A DNA stretch of 9,250 nucleotides from WTFY01 sp965220895 (GTDB lineage Bacteria; Pseudomonadota; Gammaproteobacteria; UBA4575), in NCBI GenBank assembly GCA_965220895.1, contig CBDCRF010000003.1, forward strand, positions 1 through 9,250, written 5' to 3'. The notes beneath the pieces are model-generated. The model was not told where the DNA came from. It was given only the letters and a program-made list of their open reading frames with translations, and ran no database searches. Position 1 is the stretch's first letter. Every line of letters begins with the position of its first letter. This document shows, in pieces, positions 1 to 6,877 of the stretch. Made by a program: the position numbers and the translations under genes.

Positions 1-934
1 CACCGCCGCCACCATCGTTTCCGGCTTGGTGGCGGAGCGGATCAAGTTTGGCGAGTTCGTGATCTTTTCCCTGGTGCTGACCGGGATCATTTACCCAATC
101 TCGGGAAGCTGGCAGTGGAACGGCGGCTGGCTCTCGGAAATGGGCTTTATCGATTTTGCCGGCTCTTCCATTGTTCACTCCGTGGGCGCTTGGGCCGGTG
201 TTGTTGGCGCTGCTCTCCTGGGTCCCAGGATTGGCAAGTTCGTTAATGGTCAGGCCCAGGCCATCCCTGGTCATAACATGGGAATTGCCACCTTGGGCTG
301 CCTGGTGCTCTGGATTGGCTGGTATGGCTTTAACCCGGGCTCCGAGCTGGTCATGGACCAGTACGTGCCCTTTGTTGCCGTGACCACCACCCTGGCAGCC
401 GCTGGCGGGGGCATTGGCGCGGCCCTGCTGTCCAAGATCACATCCGGCAAGCCCGACCTGACCATGATCATCAATGGCATCCTGGCGGGTCTGGTGAGCA
501 TTACCGCCGGCTGCGGCAACATGACCCTGGTGGGCTCATGGGTGGCTGGCTTTATTGGCGGTCTCATCGTGGTGGTCTCCGTTGGCATTCTGGACAACAT
601 TGGCATTGACGACCCCGTCGGTGCATTCTCCGTTCACGGCACCTGTGGCATCTGGGGAACACTGGTGATTGGCCTCTGGGGTGTTGAGGGAATGGATGCC
701 GGAGCCGCTGGAATCGGCCTGCTCAATGGCGGCGGCTTGGGCCAACTGGGTTTTCAGATCGTGGGCGTCCTGGCCTATGGCATCTGGACCGTGGTGACCT
801 GCTTCATCGCTTGGAAGATCATTGGCGCTATCTTCGGCGGCATTCGGGTGACCGAAGAGGAAGAGCTCACGGGTCTGGATATTGGCGAGCACGGCATGGA
901 GGCCTACCCGGAGTTTGCATCCAGCAACAGTTGA
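1..934 (+). CDS. amt: Ammonium transporter Amt, 5'-truncated by the window edge
   Basis: Integral membrane channel of the Amt/Mep/Rh family that brings ammonium (as NH3 or NH4+) across the plasma membrane for nitrogen assimilation. The reading frame is open from base 2, so the gene begins before the window. The first visible residues, TAATIVSGLVAERIKFGEF, are a typical family signature, which means the TTG at 26 is internal and not a start. Both pore histidines of the family are visible, one in SSIVHSVGAWAG (bases about 160-195) and one in FSVHGTCGIWGTL (about 625-665). Repeated glycine-rich hydrophobic segments fit the later membrane helices. The cytoplasmic tail, with RVTEEEELTGLDIGEHGMEAYPEF, is the conserved regulatory tail that in this family contacts PII (GlnK/GlnB) proteins. 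The gene is followed by an intrinsic terminator, so it probably ends its own transcript. Identification is secure; which Amt paralogue it is cannot be told. Confidence 0.96.
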   Translation, partial: TAATIVSGLVAERIKFGEFVIFSLVLTGIIYPISGSWQWNGGWLSEMGFIDFAGSSIVHSVGAWAGVVGAALLGPRIGKFVNGQAQAIPGHNMGIATLGCLVLWIGWYGFNPGSELVMDQYVPFVAVTTTLAAAGGGIGAALLSKITSGKPDLTMIINGILAGLVSITAGCGNMTLVGSWVAGFIGGLIVVVSVGILDNIGIDDPVGAFSVHGTCGIWGTLVIGLWGVEGMDAGAAGIGLLNGGGLGQLGFQIVGVLAYGIWTVVTCFIAWKIIGAIFGGIRVTEEEELTGLDIGEHGMEAYPEFASSNS

Positions 935-1028
935 GCTGTTTTGAACCCGTTGTTCCGAACTTGGCGCCAGGGTCCAGCATCAGGTCGCTTCTTTTCCTGA
1001 CTTCCCTTGGTACCCCCCCATCAAAAGG

Positions 1029-1059
1029 CTCCGGACTATCCTGGTCCGGGGTCTTTTTT
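1029..1059 (+). terminator. Rho-independent terminator after amt
   Basis: A perfect six-pair stem, CCGGAC (1031-1036) with GTCCGG (1044-1049), closes a seven-base loop. C1029-G1051 and T1030-G1050 extend it to eight pairs including one wobble. It is followed by TC and six T residues (1054-1059). It lies about 95 bases past the amt stop and just before ispH. It therefore separates the two genes, and ispH must have its own promoter in the short stretch 1060-1102. Confidence 0.82.
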
Positions 1060-1102
1060 CCTGCTTTGACCATACACTGCTCACCTATCCTGCTGTGCTG
1101 CT

Positions 1103-2332
1103 GTGGCTGAAATCATTGATACTCAGGCATTCCGCCGCACGCTCCACCACTCCGGCAACTACAACCGCCGTGGCTTTGGCCGAGCCAACGAAGTGGCGGG
1201 CACTCTGGAAAATGCCTACCAGTGCGACCTGATCCAGCAGATTCGTGCCAACAACTACAAGCTCACCCAGGGCCACCTCACCATTCACCTGGCTGAGGCC
1301 TTCGGTTTTTGCTGGGGCGTGGAGCGGGCCGTGGCCATGGCCTATGAGACCCGGCGCCATTTCCCCCAGGAGCGCATTTGGATTACCAACGAGATTATCC
1401 ATAATCCCTCTGTCAACCGCCATCTGCGCCAGATGGGTGTGTTGTTCATCCCGATTATGGAGGGACGCAAGGATTTTTCAGCGGTGGAGCAGGGGGATGT
1501 GGTCATCCTCCCCGCCTTTGGCGCCACGGTGGATGAGATGCAGTTGCTCAACGAGCGCCAATGCACCATCGTGGACACCACCTGCCCATGGGTGTCCAAA
1601 GTGTGGAGCGCCGTGGAACGCCACAAGAAGAGGGAGTTCACCTCCATCATCCATGGCAAGGTGAAGCACGAGGAAACCATGGCCACTAGTTCCTTTGCCG
1701 GCACCTACCTGGTGGTGCTTAACCTGGAGGAAGCCCATGTGGTGTGTGAATACATCCTCTCCGGTGGGGATCGCCAGGTGTTTCTGGAGCGTTTCAAAAA
1801 CGCCTGCTCTCCTGGATTTGACCCCGATAGGGATCTGGTTCGGTTAGGGGTAGCCAATCAAACCACCATGTTGAAGACGGAAACGGAAGCCATTGGCCGG
1901 TTGTTTGAGCAGACCCTATTGCGTCGCTACGGCCCCACATCCCTGAAGGAACACTTTCTAGCCTTTAACACCATCTGTGATGCAACCCAGGAGCGGCAGG
2001 ACGCCATGTTTTCCCTGGTGGAGGAAAAGCTGGACCTCATGGTTGTCATCGGTGGTTACAACTCCTCCAACACCACCCATCTGCAGGAAATCGCCATGGA
2101 GCGGGGCATTCTCTCCCTCCACATTGACGCTCCCGAGCGCATTGGCCCTGGCAACGCCATTGAACACAAACCTCTCGGGCAGAACCTGGAGCGGCTCTCC
2201 CCCTTCCTGCCGGAAGGGGAGATCACCGTAGGCGTCACCTCAGGCGCATCAACCCCTGATCGGGTTGTGGGGGAAACCATCCGCGCTCTGTTTGAAATTG
2301 CCAACGATGGCTTGTCCCAAGAAGGGTTTTGA
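1103..2332 (+). CDS. ispH: 4-hydroxy-3-methylbut-2-enyl diphosphate reductase (IspH/LytB)
   Basis: Last enzyme of the MEP pathway: it reductively dehydroxylates HMBPP to IPP and DMAPP using an oxygen-sensitive [4Fe-4S] cluster, taking electrons from ferredoxin in cyanobacteria. The three cluster cysteines are visible as C70 (FGFCWGVER), C161 (DTTCPWVSK) and C292 (NTICDATQ). Substrate-site motifs are present: NEIIHNP with H100, HGKVKHEE with H184 and E190/E191, NSSNTTH (320-326) and SGAST (380-384). At 409 residues with an N-terminal extension containing LHHSGNYNRRGFGR, it is the long cyanobacterial/plant form and not the roughly 315-residue E. coli form. The GTG at 1103 is chosen because homology with cyanobacterial IspH begins within a few residues of it (DTQAFRRTLHHS); a clear Shine-Dalgarno is not evident. 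Its stop lies only 3 bases from the stop of the convergent DUF4079 gene. Function is very secure; the exact start is slightly less so. Confidence 0.97.
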   Translation: MAEIIDTQAFRRTLHHSGNYNRRGFGRANEVAGTLENAYQCDLIQQIRANNYKLTQGHLTIHLAEAFGFCWGVERAVAMAYETRRHFPQERIWITNEIIHNPSVNRHLRQMGVLFIPIMEGRKDFSAVEQGDVVILPAFGATVDEMQLLNERQCTIVDTTCPWVSKVWSAVERHKKREFTSIIHGKVKHEETMATSSFAGTYLVVLNLEEAHVVCEYILSGGDRQVFLERFKNACSPGFDPDRDLVRLGVANQTTMLKTETEAIGRLFEQTLLRRYGPTSLKEHFLAFNTICDATQERQDAMFSLVEEKLDLMVVIGGYNSSNTTHLQEIAMERGILSLHIDAPERIGPGNAIEHKPLGQNLERLSPFLPEGEITVGVTSGASTPDRVVGETIRALFEIANDGLSQEGF

Positions 2333-2335
2333 GCG

Positions 2336-2797
2336 TCAGCGCTCCACCCAAATCCTGTTGACGATCTCCATGCCCGTCAGGGCTTGCCAGAGGAAGAGGG
2401 TCATGACGCCCATGTTCAGCCCCACATGGGCTTTTCGCGCCACCGTATTGCCCTGCTGCATCAGGGGTGCGAGGGCCGCAGCCAGAGCGATCATGCAGGC
2501 CATGGCGGCGCCTGTCAGCAGATGGGGACCCACAAACAGCTTGCCGTTGTTCAGATAGGTGACCCCCATGCCAACGAAGGTTCCCAACACCATCAAGGCC
2601 AGAACAAGGGATCCCGTAAGAAAATGACGCTGGCTCACCTTGCTCTTGGCCAATTGTTTGCGCAGCTCCGCATCCTTCGTGGTGCGCAGTGCTTTGCTGC
2701 GGATTCCCAAGAACAGGGCATAGCCACTCAAGGCCAGGAGGGTCCACATTATGAAGGGGTGGACAAAGTTGAGGCTGAAGCCAATGGTCTCCGGCAT
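2336..2797 (-). CDS. DUF4079 family four-helix membrane protein
   Basis: A 153-residue integral membrane protein that I recognise as the DUF4079 family of cyanobacteria and plastid-bearing organisms; its function is not established. Four hydrophobic helices can be seen at about residues 12-31, 59-80, 91-112 and 124-145. A basic, hydrophilic loop (about 33-57) follows the first helix. Each helix starts next to a histidine: H13 (FVHPFIMW), H58 (QRHFLTG), H92 (GPHLLTG) and H124 (RKAHVGLN). That spacing resembles the heme-ligand pattern of di-heme cytochrome b561-like proteins, so a membrane electron-transfer role is a reasonable but untested inference. The gene lies 72 bases downstream of purH on the same strand and may be transcribed with it. 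Its stop nearly touches the convergent ispH stop. The ATG at 2797 gives a protein of normal family length; no signal peptide is apparent. Confidence 0.88.
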   Translation of the reverse strand: MPETIGFSLNFVHPFIMWTLLALSGYALFLGIRSKALRTTKDAELRKQLAKSKVSQRHFLTGSLVLALMVLGTFVGMGVTYLNNGKLFVGPHLLTGAAMACMIALAAALAPLMQQGNTVARKAHVGLNMGVMTLFLWQALTGMEIVNRIWVER

Positions 2798-2869
2798 GGG
2801 GAGGTCAGGGGCATGGTCGCTGGTTCAAGTTAGGAACTTACCGCCTGACATGTGCCCTAAGGCACGGCC

Positions 2870-4402
2870 CTAATGGAGAAAATGACGGCGACCCGTGCAG
2901 ATCATCACCAAACCATGGGCATCGCAGGTCGCAACAGACCCCTCATCCCGCTTGCTGCCACCGGGCTGAATGAGTGCGCGGATGCCGGCAGCGGCAGCCA
3001 ACTGCACCGTATCGGAGAAGGGGAAAAAGCCATCACTGGCCAGGACAGCACCGTGGGCCCCCTCTCCAGCCGCCGCCAGGGCCAGCTTCGCCGCACCAAC
3101 GCGATTCATTTGCCCCGCACCGATGCCGAGGGTCTGCTGATCCTTGGACACCACAATGGCGTTGGAGCGCACATGACGCACCACCCGCCAGGCAAAGTCC
3201 AACTCCGCCAGGAGTGGGGCATCGGGCTGTGCTGTGGTGACCACCTGCCAACTGGAATGATCTACAGGCCCCTGGTCCCGCTGCTGCACCAGAACGCCCC
3301 CCAGGATGGTGCGCAGTTGTTGGCTGGATGCGGCGGCAATTGCCCCAGAGTCTATGGCAAGAAGACGCAGATTGGGCTTCCGGGCCAGGCCCTCAAGCGC
3401 CTCTGCTGTAACGCCAGGGGCCACCACGCACTCCACAAAAATGGCAGCCAACTGAGCGGCGGCGGCGGTATCCAGGGGCTGGTTCACCGCCACAACACTG
3501 CCGAAGGCAGACACCGTATCCGCCGCCAAGGCCCGCTGCAGCGCCGTGGCCAGATCGGCCCCGGTGGCCACGCCACAGGGATTGGTGTGCTTCACCACCA
3601 CAGCGGCAGCCTGGTCCGGTGGAAATTCCTGCACACCGGTGAGGGCAGCGTCCAGATCCAGCAGATTGTTAAAGCTCAGTTGCTTGCCCTGAAGCTGCCG
3701 AGCGGCGCCCCAGCCAACCTGGGACTCCCCGTACCAAAGTGCGGGCTGATGGGGGTTTTCCCCATAGCGCAAGCACTGGCGCTGTGGCAGGGTCAACTGC
3801 AACTGGTCCGGTTCCTCCAGTTGGGTGCCCAGCCACTGGCTGATGACAGAATCATAGTGGGCAACGTGACGAAAGGCCGACAAGGCCCAATGGCGACGAT
3901 GCTGAAGATCCACGCCACCAGCGGCCAGGGCCTCCAGGAAGGGTACATATTGGCTGGGCGCTGTCAGCACACTGACATGGGCATGGTTTTTGGCGGCGGC
4001 CCTGAGCATGGCTGGCCCGCCAATATCAATGACCTCAATGGCCTGATCCCAAGTCACCGTGGACCCCGCCACCGTTGCTTCAAAGGGGTAGAGATTAACC
4101 ACCACCAGATCAATGGGGACAATGCCCTGGCCTTGCAGATCCGCCAGGTGCTCCGGCTTGTGACGGTCCGCCAGGATACCGCCATGGATGCGGGGATGTA
4201 GCGTTTTGACCCGACCGTTGAGCAACGCCGGAGCGCCGGTGTGATCCGCCACGGCGGTGATCGTCAAGCCCGCCTCCCCCTGTAGGAGTTGGGCCGTTCC
4301 CCCACTGCAGATCAACTGGAAACCATGGCGCTGCTGTAAGGTTGTGGCCAAATGGACCAGGCCGGTTTTATCAGAGACGCTGAGCAGTGCAGTGGGAGCC
4401 AT
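2870..4402 (-). CDS. purH: Bifunctional AICAR formyltransferase / IMP cyclohydrolase
   Basis: Soluble bifunctional enzyme for the last two steps of de novo purine synthesis: 10-formyl-THF-dependent formylation of AICAR to FAICAR, then ring closure to IMP. Residues 1 to about 195 are the MGS-like IMP cyclohydrolase domain, with LLSVSDKTGL, CSGGTAQLL (32-40) and KTLHPRIHGGILADR (66-80). The rest is the AICAR transformylase domain. It shows LRYGENPHQPA (211-221), KQLSFNNLLDLDAAL (240-254), the catalytic K271-H272 pair in VKHTNPCGVA, DTVSAFGSVVAVN (295-307), SNAIVVSKDQQTLGIGAGQMNRV (413-435), SDGFFPFSD (456-464) and QPGGSKRDE (479-487). It ends in the usual GxRHFxH-like tail. At 510 residues it is full length. 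The ATG start gives MAPTALLSVSDKTG, the usual family beginning. A small esterase diverges from it across 55 bases, and DUF4079 follows on the same strand. Confidence 0.98.
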   Translation of the reverse strand: MAPTALLSVSDKTGLVHLATTLQQRHGFQLICSGGTAQLLQGEAGLTITAVADHTGAPALLNGRVKTLHPRIHGGILADRHKPEHLADLQGQGIVPIDLVVVNLYPFEATVAGSTVTWDQAIEVIDIGGPAMLRAAAKNHAHVSVLTAPSQYVPFLEALAAGGVDLQHRRHWALSAFRHVAHYDSVISQWLGTQLEEPDQLQLTLPQRQCLRYGENPHQPALWYGESQVGWGAARQLQGKQLSFNNLLDLDAALTGVQEFPPDQAAAVVVKHTNPCGVATGADLATALQRALAADTVSAFGSVVAVNQPLDTAAAAQLAAIFVECVVAPGVTAEALEGLARKPNLRLLAIDSGAIAAASSQQLRTILGGVLVQQRDQGPVDHSSWQVVTTAQPDAPLLAELDFAWRVVRHVRSNAIVVSKDQQTLGIGAGQMNRVGAAKLALAAAGEGAHGAVLASDGFFPFSDTVQLAAAAGIRALIQPGGSKRDEGSVATCDAHGLVMICTGRRHFLH

Positions 4403-4457
4403 GGGCCCATTCGGACAGAGGACATGCTAGAGAAGCGCCAGAGCAACCTGGCGGACT
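4403..4457. promoter_or_regulatory. 55-bp divergent promoter region purH / esterase
   Basis: This short gap separates the ATG of purH (minus strand) from the GTG of the esterase (plus strand). The promoters of both must lie in it or reach into the opposite coding sequence. I see no convincing paired -35/-10 hexamers on either strand and no clear operator, so this is inferred from gene arrangement only. Confidence 0.4.
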
Positions 4458-5105
4458 GTGGCTGAGGAAACGATGTTACGGTGGGGCAAGCCCGGACCTG
4501 GTCGTTTGATTTTGCTCCATGGCTGGGGCGCCAACGGCCAGGATCTGTTGCCCCTTGGCATACACCTCATGGAGGGCCTGGGGGATGTAGTGGCCTTGGA
4601 AGCTCCGGAACCTCATCCCCATGTGCATGGCGGGCGACAGTGGTATCCTCTGACCCAAGAGGCACAGGAGCAGGGCTGGCCTGGTGTGCCCAGTGCCCTG
4701 GCCACAATCAACCATCACCTGGTCTGCTTGCAGCAAGAGTACCCATGGCCCCGAACCGCTTTGCTGGGCTTTTCCCAGGGGGCTGCCATGGTCTTGGAAG
4801 CTGCCGTTGATAAGCCCTTGGCGGGGGTAGTGGCTTGCAGTGGGTATCCCCATGGCCATCACCCGTTGCAGGGGATTGGTGCCCCAGTTCTGCTGATCCA
4901 TGGCCAGAGCGACCCGGTGGTTCCCTTGAAAGCCAGCCTGGGCCTCCAGACGTTGCTGGAGGCCCAGGGATGTGATGTTGCCCTGCGAAGCTTCGCGGCT
5001 GGTCACACCATTCCATCGGAGGCCCTTGCGCCAATCCGTCAGTTTCTTGAGCGGTGCTTCATGCCCACGTCAGGTGAAATCTCCGCATTGAAGGTCAAGG
5101 CGTAG
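4458..5105 (+). CDS. Alpha/beta-hydrolase, carboxylesterase/phospholipase family serine esterase
   Basis: A 215-residue cytosolic alpha/beta-hydrolase of the small carboxylesterase / acyl-protein thioesterase-like family (YpfH/EstB type). Visible elements are the oxyanion-side LLHGWGANGQDL (19-30), the nucleophile elbow GFSQGA with S106, the acid D152 in IHGQSDPVVP, and the base H183 in AAGHTIP, which together complete the catalytic triad. No signal peptide or membrane helix is seen. The family hydrolyses short carboxylic esters in vitro; the physiological substrate of the cyanobacterial member is unknown, so no gene symbol is given. The GTG at 4458 is favoured because the next plausible start (ATG at 4473) leaves only a few residues before the first beta strand; either would give a functional fold. 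It diverges from purH and ends 53 bases from the convergent DUF3155 stop. I recall an esterase beside purH in marine picocyanobacteria, so the arrangement looks ancestral. Confidence 0.88.
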   Translation: MAEETMLRWGKPGPGRLILLHGWGANGQDLLPLGIHLMEGLGDVVALEAPEPHPHVHGGRQWYPLTQEAQEQGWPGVPSALATINHHLVCLQQEYPWPRTALLGFSQGAAMVLEAAVDKPLAGVVACSGYPHGHHPLQGIGAPVLLIHGQSDPVVPLKASLGLQTLLEAQGCDVALRSFAAGHTIPSEALAPIRQFLERCFMPTSGEISALKVKA

Positions 5106-5158
5106 GCCCAAGGAAGGGGCTGGTTCCGGTGGCGTTGGGTCAGCGGTGTGGAGCGTTG

Positions 5159-5527
5159 CTAGACGAAGGCGTAGTCATAGTCTTCCATTTCGTCCCAGTC
5201 GTCGGAGATATTCTCGAGACCAGCATAAATGGTGTCTTCACCAACGCTTTCTACAATTGTTTTCAAGGAAGGAAAAAGAAAATGGTTTTCCGCGGCGTAA
5301 TGGGCGCTAAACACCCCTTTCTCAGCCAAGAAGAAACGATCTGTTGTATGCTCGTTGCGCCGCACGTTGATCAGCGCAGGGGGCTTCAGTTCTTGGGTGG
5401 CAATGTAATGGCGGGCCGCCGTTACAGGCTTCAACTCACCAGTATCCAGGTGGAATGAAGGCACATAGGAGAGAACCCGCTGGCCGGCCAGTCGCCGACG
5501 ACTGACCCGCTTCCTTTTTTTTGACAT
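5159..5527 (-). CDS. DUF3155 family conserved cyanobacterial protein
   Basis: A 122-residue soluble protein that I recognise as DUF3155, a family essentially confined to cyanobacteria and without known function. It begins with a very basic segment (MSKKRKRVSRRRLAGQRVL). A conserved core follows with PVTAARHYIA (34-43), NVRRNEHTTDRFF (54-66) and FSAHYAAENHFLFPSL (73-88). It ends in a strongly acidic, aromatic tail (DDWDEMEDYDYAFV, 109-122). The basic head and acidic tail suggest nucleic-acid or protein contacts, but this is speculation. The ATG at 5527 is chosen because family homology starts at MSKKRKR. The frame stays open upstream to an ATG at 5704, but those extra 59 residues have no family character. 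It shares a 183-bp divergent upstream region with the histidine kinase gene and converges on the esterase. Confidence 0.88.
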   Translation of the reverse strand: MSKKRKRVSRRRLAGQRVLSYVPSFHLDTGELKPVTAARHYIATQELKPPALINVRRNEHTTDRFFLAEKGVFSAHYAAENHFLFPSLKTIVESVGEDTIYAGLENISDDWDEMEDYDYAFV

Positions 5528-5710
5528 AGAAAAATGGCCGGAATTCGGGATTCCTTTGCCCATGAACAACGGTGCCCAGGTTAAAGCATTTTTGTGATTC
5601 CAGCAAGGGTTCCGCGATGCATCGTTAGGGGCCAGGTGTAATGCAGAGGGGAACGGTGACATGGGCCTGATTTTTCCTAGTCTGCATGGAAAGTTTCTGC
5701 ACAACCCCTG
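5528..5710. promoter_or_regulatory. Divergent upstream region of DUF3155 and the histidine kinase
   Basis: This 183-bp non-coding gap lies between the two divergent starts and is locally more AT-rich than its surroundings, as expected of a promoter region. It contains a perfect 10-bp palindrome, CGATGCATCG, at 5615-5624 near its middle, which could be a regulator site but could also be chance. I cannot assign convincing -35/-10 pairs on either strand. Confidence 0.4.
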
Positions 5711-6877
5711 GTGGCCCTTGGCGTTTCTGCTGATTATCGGTCCCTAGCCCAGCATTTGTTGGAGTCCTTTGCCAGTGGCGGTGAGTTGCGCTGCCTGGCT
5801 GTGTACATGGCCCTCAGCGATGCCTCAGGCCTGCTGCACCTGGAGGCCGTGGCCTGCTGGCCTGCTGGCCTCCAGCGCCTGCCAGAGTCCCTGAGCGACC
5901 CGGCTTTACAGGTTCCGGAGCAGGGACGGCGTTGGCTGCCCTTGCGCAATGGCAACCACCTGCTGGGGGCCCTGTTGGTGGAAACTGCGGCCTTATCCTG
6001 GCCGGATTCCTTCTCCCAACGGCTCGGCCACCTGGCCATAGCCCTGGCCACAGCCCGCACCTTGGATCTTCGCTATGAAAACATGGCGCTGGATCTGGAG
6101 CACCTCAAGAGACAACAGACCGAGCGGGAGCACCAGTTGGCAGCCCTGACCCACCAAATGCGTAACCCCCTGGCGGCTCTGCGCACTATCGCCCAGTTGC
6201 TGCGCCGGCGACTGAATCAGGATTCCAAACACCAACACCTGGTGACCAGTCTTTTGGATGAGGGCCAGCAGTTGGAGCATTACCTGAAGGCACTGGAACA
6301 ATTGCCCCGTCAGCGCCTGAGCACAGAACTGGAGAAGCCTCGCCTGCTGCCCCCCTTCCGCTCCAGCCGGGTGGACGGTCAACTGCAGGAGCGTCTCCCC
6401 CCCTTGCTGCGCCGGGCCCAGTCCAGTTGTGAAGCCTCGGGACACCCTTGGCATCAACCCCAAGCATTGCCCCAGTGGACGGGGGATGTGGACGCCGTGG
6501 CGGAAATTCTTGCCAATCTCATTGAAAATGCCCTCCGCTATGCCCCACCACAGGTGCCCATCGGGTTTTGCTGGTCTACCGACACTGAAGCAGTGCAGTT
6601 GCTGTTGTGGGACGGTGGTTGCCCTATTCCTGAGCCGGAGCGGGAGCGGATTTTTTGCCAAGGCCAGCGGGGCACCACCGGCGCTGGCCACCAAGGTACA
6701 GGCTATGGCCTCAGTCTTGGCCGCCAGTTGGCCCGGAGCCTGGGGGGCGCCTTGACGTTGATTACCCAACCGCAGCTATTGTGTTCCGAGGCCACACCCC
6801 AAGGCAACGGCTTCCTGCTCACCCTGCCGACTTCCCCTCAGGTAATCCCCACAGGCGCCGCCAAAGCCAGGCCATAG
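5711..6877 (+). CDS. Sensor histidine kinase with GAF-like N-terminal domain
   Basis: A 388-residue, probably soluble sensor kinase with no clear membrane helix. Residues 1 to about 120 look like a GAF-type sensory domain (ending LGALLVETAALSWPDSFSQRLGHLAIALATARTL). A charged helical linker follows (about 121-145). The HisKA dimerisation/phosphoacceptor helix holds the H-box LTHQMRNPLAALRTI with H148. The ATPase domain shows an N-box EILANLIENALRYAP (265-279), a D-box WDGGCPIPEPE (300-310), an F-box-like ERIFCQGQRG (312-321) and a G2 box GTGYGLSLGR (329-338). The D-box reads DGGCPI instead of the usual DxGxGI, a mild departure. No response regulator gene lies next to it, so its partner is unknown (an orphan kinase in this window). 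The GTG start at 5711 follows no obvious Shine-Dalgarno and is the least certain boundary. The last 40 bases overlap the 3' end of cobS on the other strand. Confidence 0.9.
   Translation: MALGVSADYRSLAQHLLESFASGGELRCLAVYMALSDASGLLHLEAVACWPAGLQRLPESLSDPALQVPEQGRRWLPLRNGNHLLGALLVETAALSWPDSFSQRLGHLAIALATARTLDLRYENMALDLEHLKRQQTEREHQLAALTHQMRNPLAALRTIAQLLRRRLNQDSKHQHLVTSLLDEGQQLEHYLKALEQLPRQRLSTELEKPRLLPPFRSSRVDGQLQERLPPLLRRAQSSCEASGHPWHQPQALPQWTGDVDAVAEILANLIENALRYAPPQVPIGFCWSTDTEAVQLLLWDGGCPIPEPERERIFCQGQRGTTGAGHQGTGYGLSLGRQLARSLGGALTLITQPQLLCSEATPQGNGFLLTLPTSPQVIPTGAAKARP

Noticed and set aside
1065..1091. Possible ispH promoter TTTGAC ... TATCCT
   Set aside because: The spacing is only 15 bases and the -10 match is weak. 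A promoter must lie near here because of the upstream terminator, but these hexamers are not convincing.
2852..2865. Small hairpin GTGCC-CTAA-GGCAC just after the purH stop, considered as a terminator
   Set aside because: The stem has only five pairs and no T tract follows on the minus strand, so it cannot be called an intrinsic terminator. Read-through into DUF4079 stays possible.
2873..4201. Long plus-strand open frame (442 codons) opposite purH
   Set aside because: It lies entirely within purH, which has full-length, motif-rich homology. The antisense product has no recognisable domain and its openness is explained by GC-rich codon use.
5528..5704. Earlier ATG (5704) for DUF3155
   Set aside because: The 59 additional residues lack family homology, fill the divergent intergenic gap and carry no conserved pattern. 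MSKKRKR at 5527 matches the family start.
5993..6769. Long minus-strand open frame (258 codons) opposite the histidine kinase
   Set aside because: It is a shadow of the kinase coding frame; the translation is Gln/Gly/Ala-rich with no family motifs.
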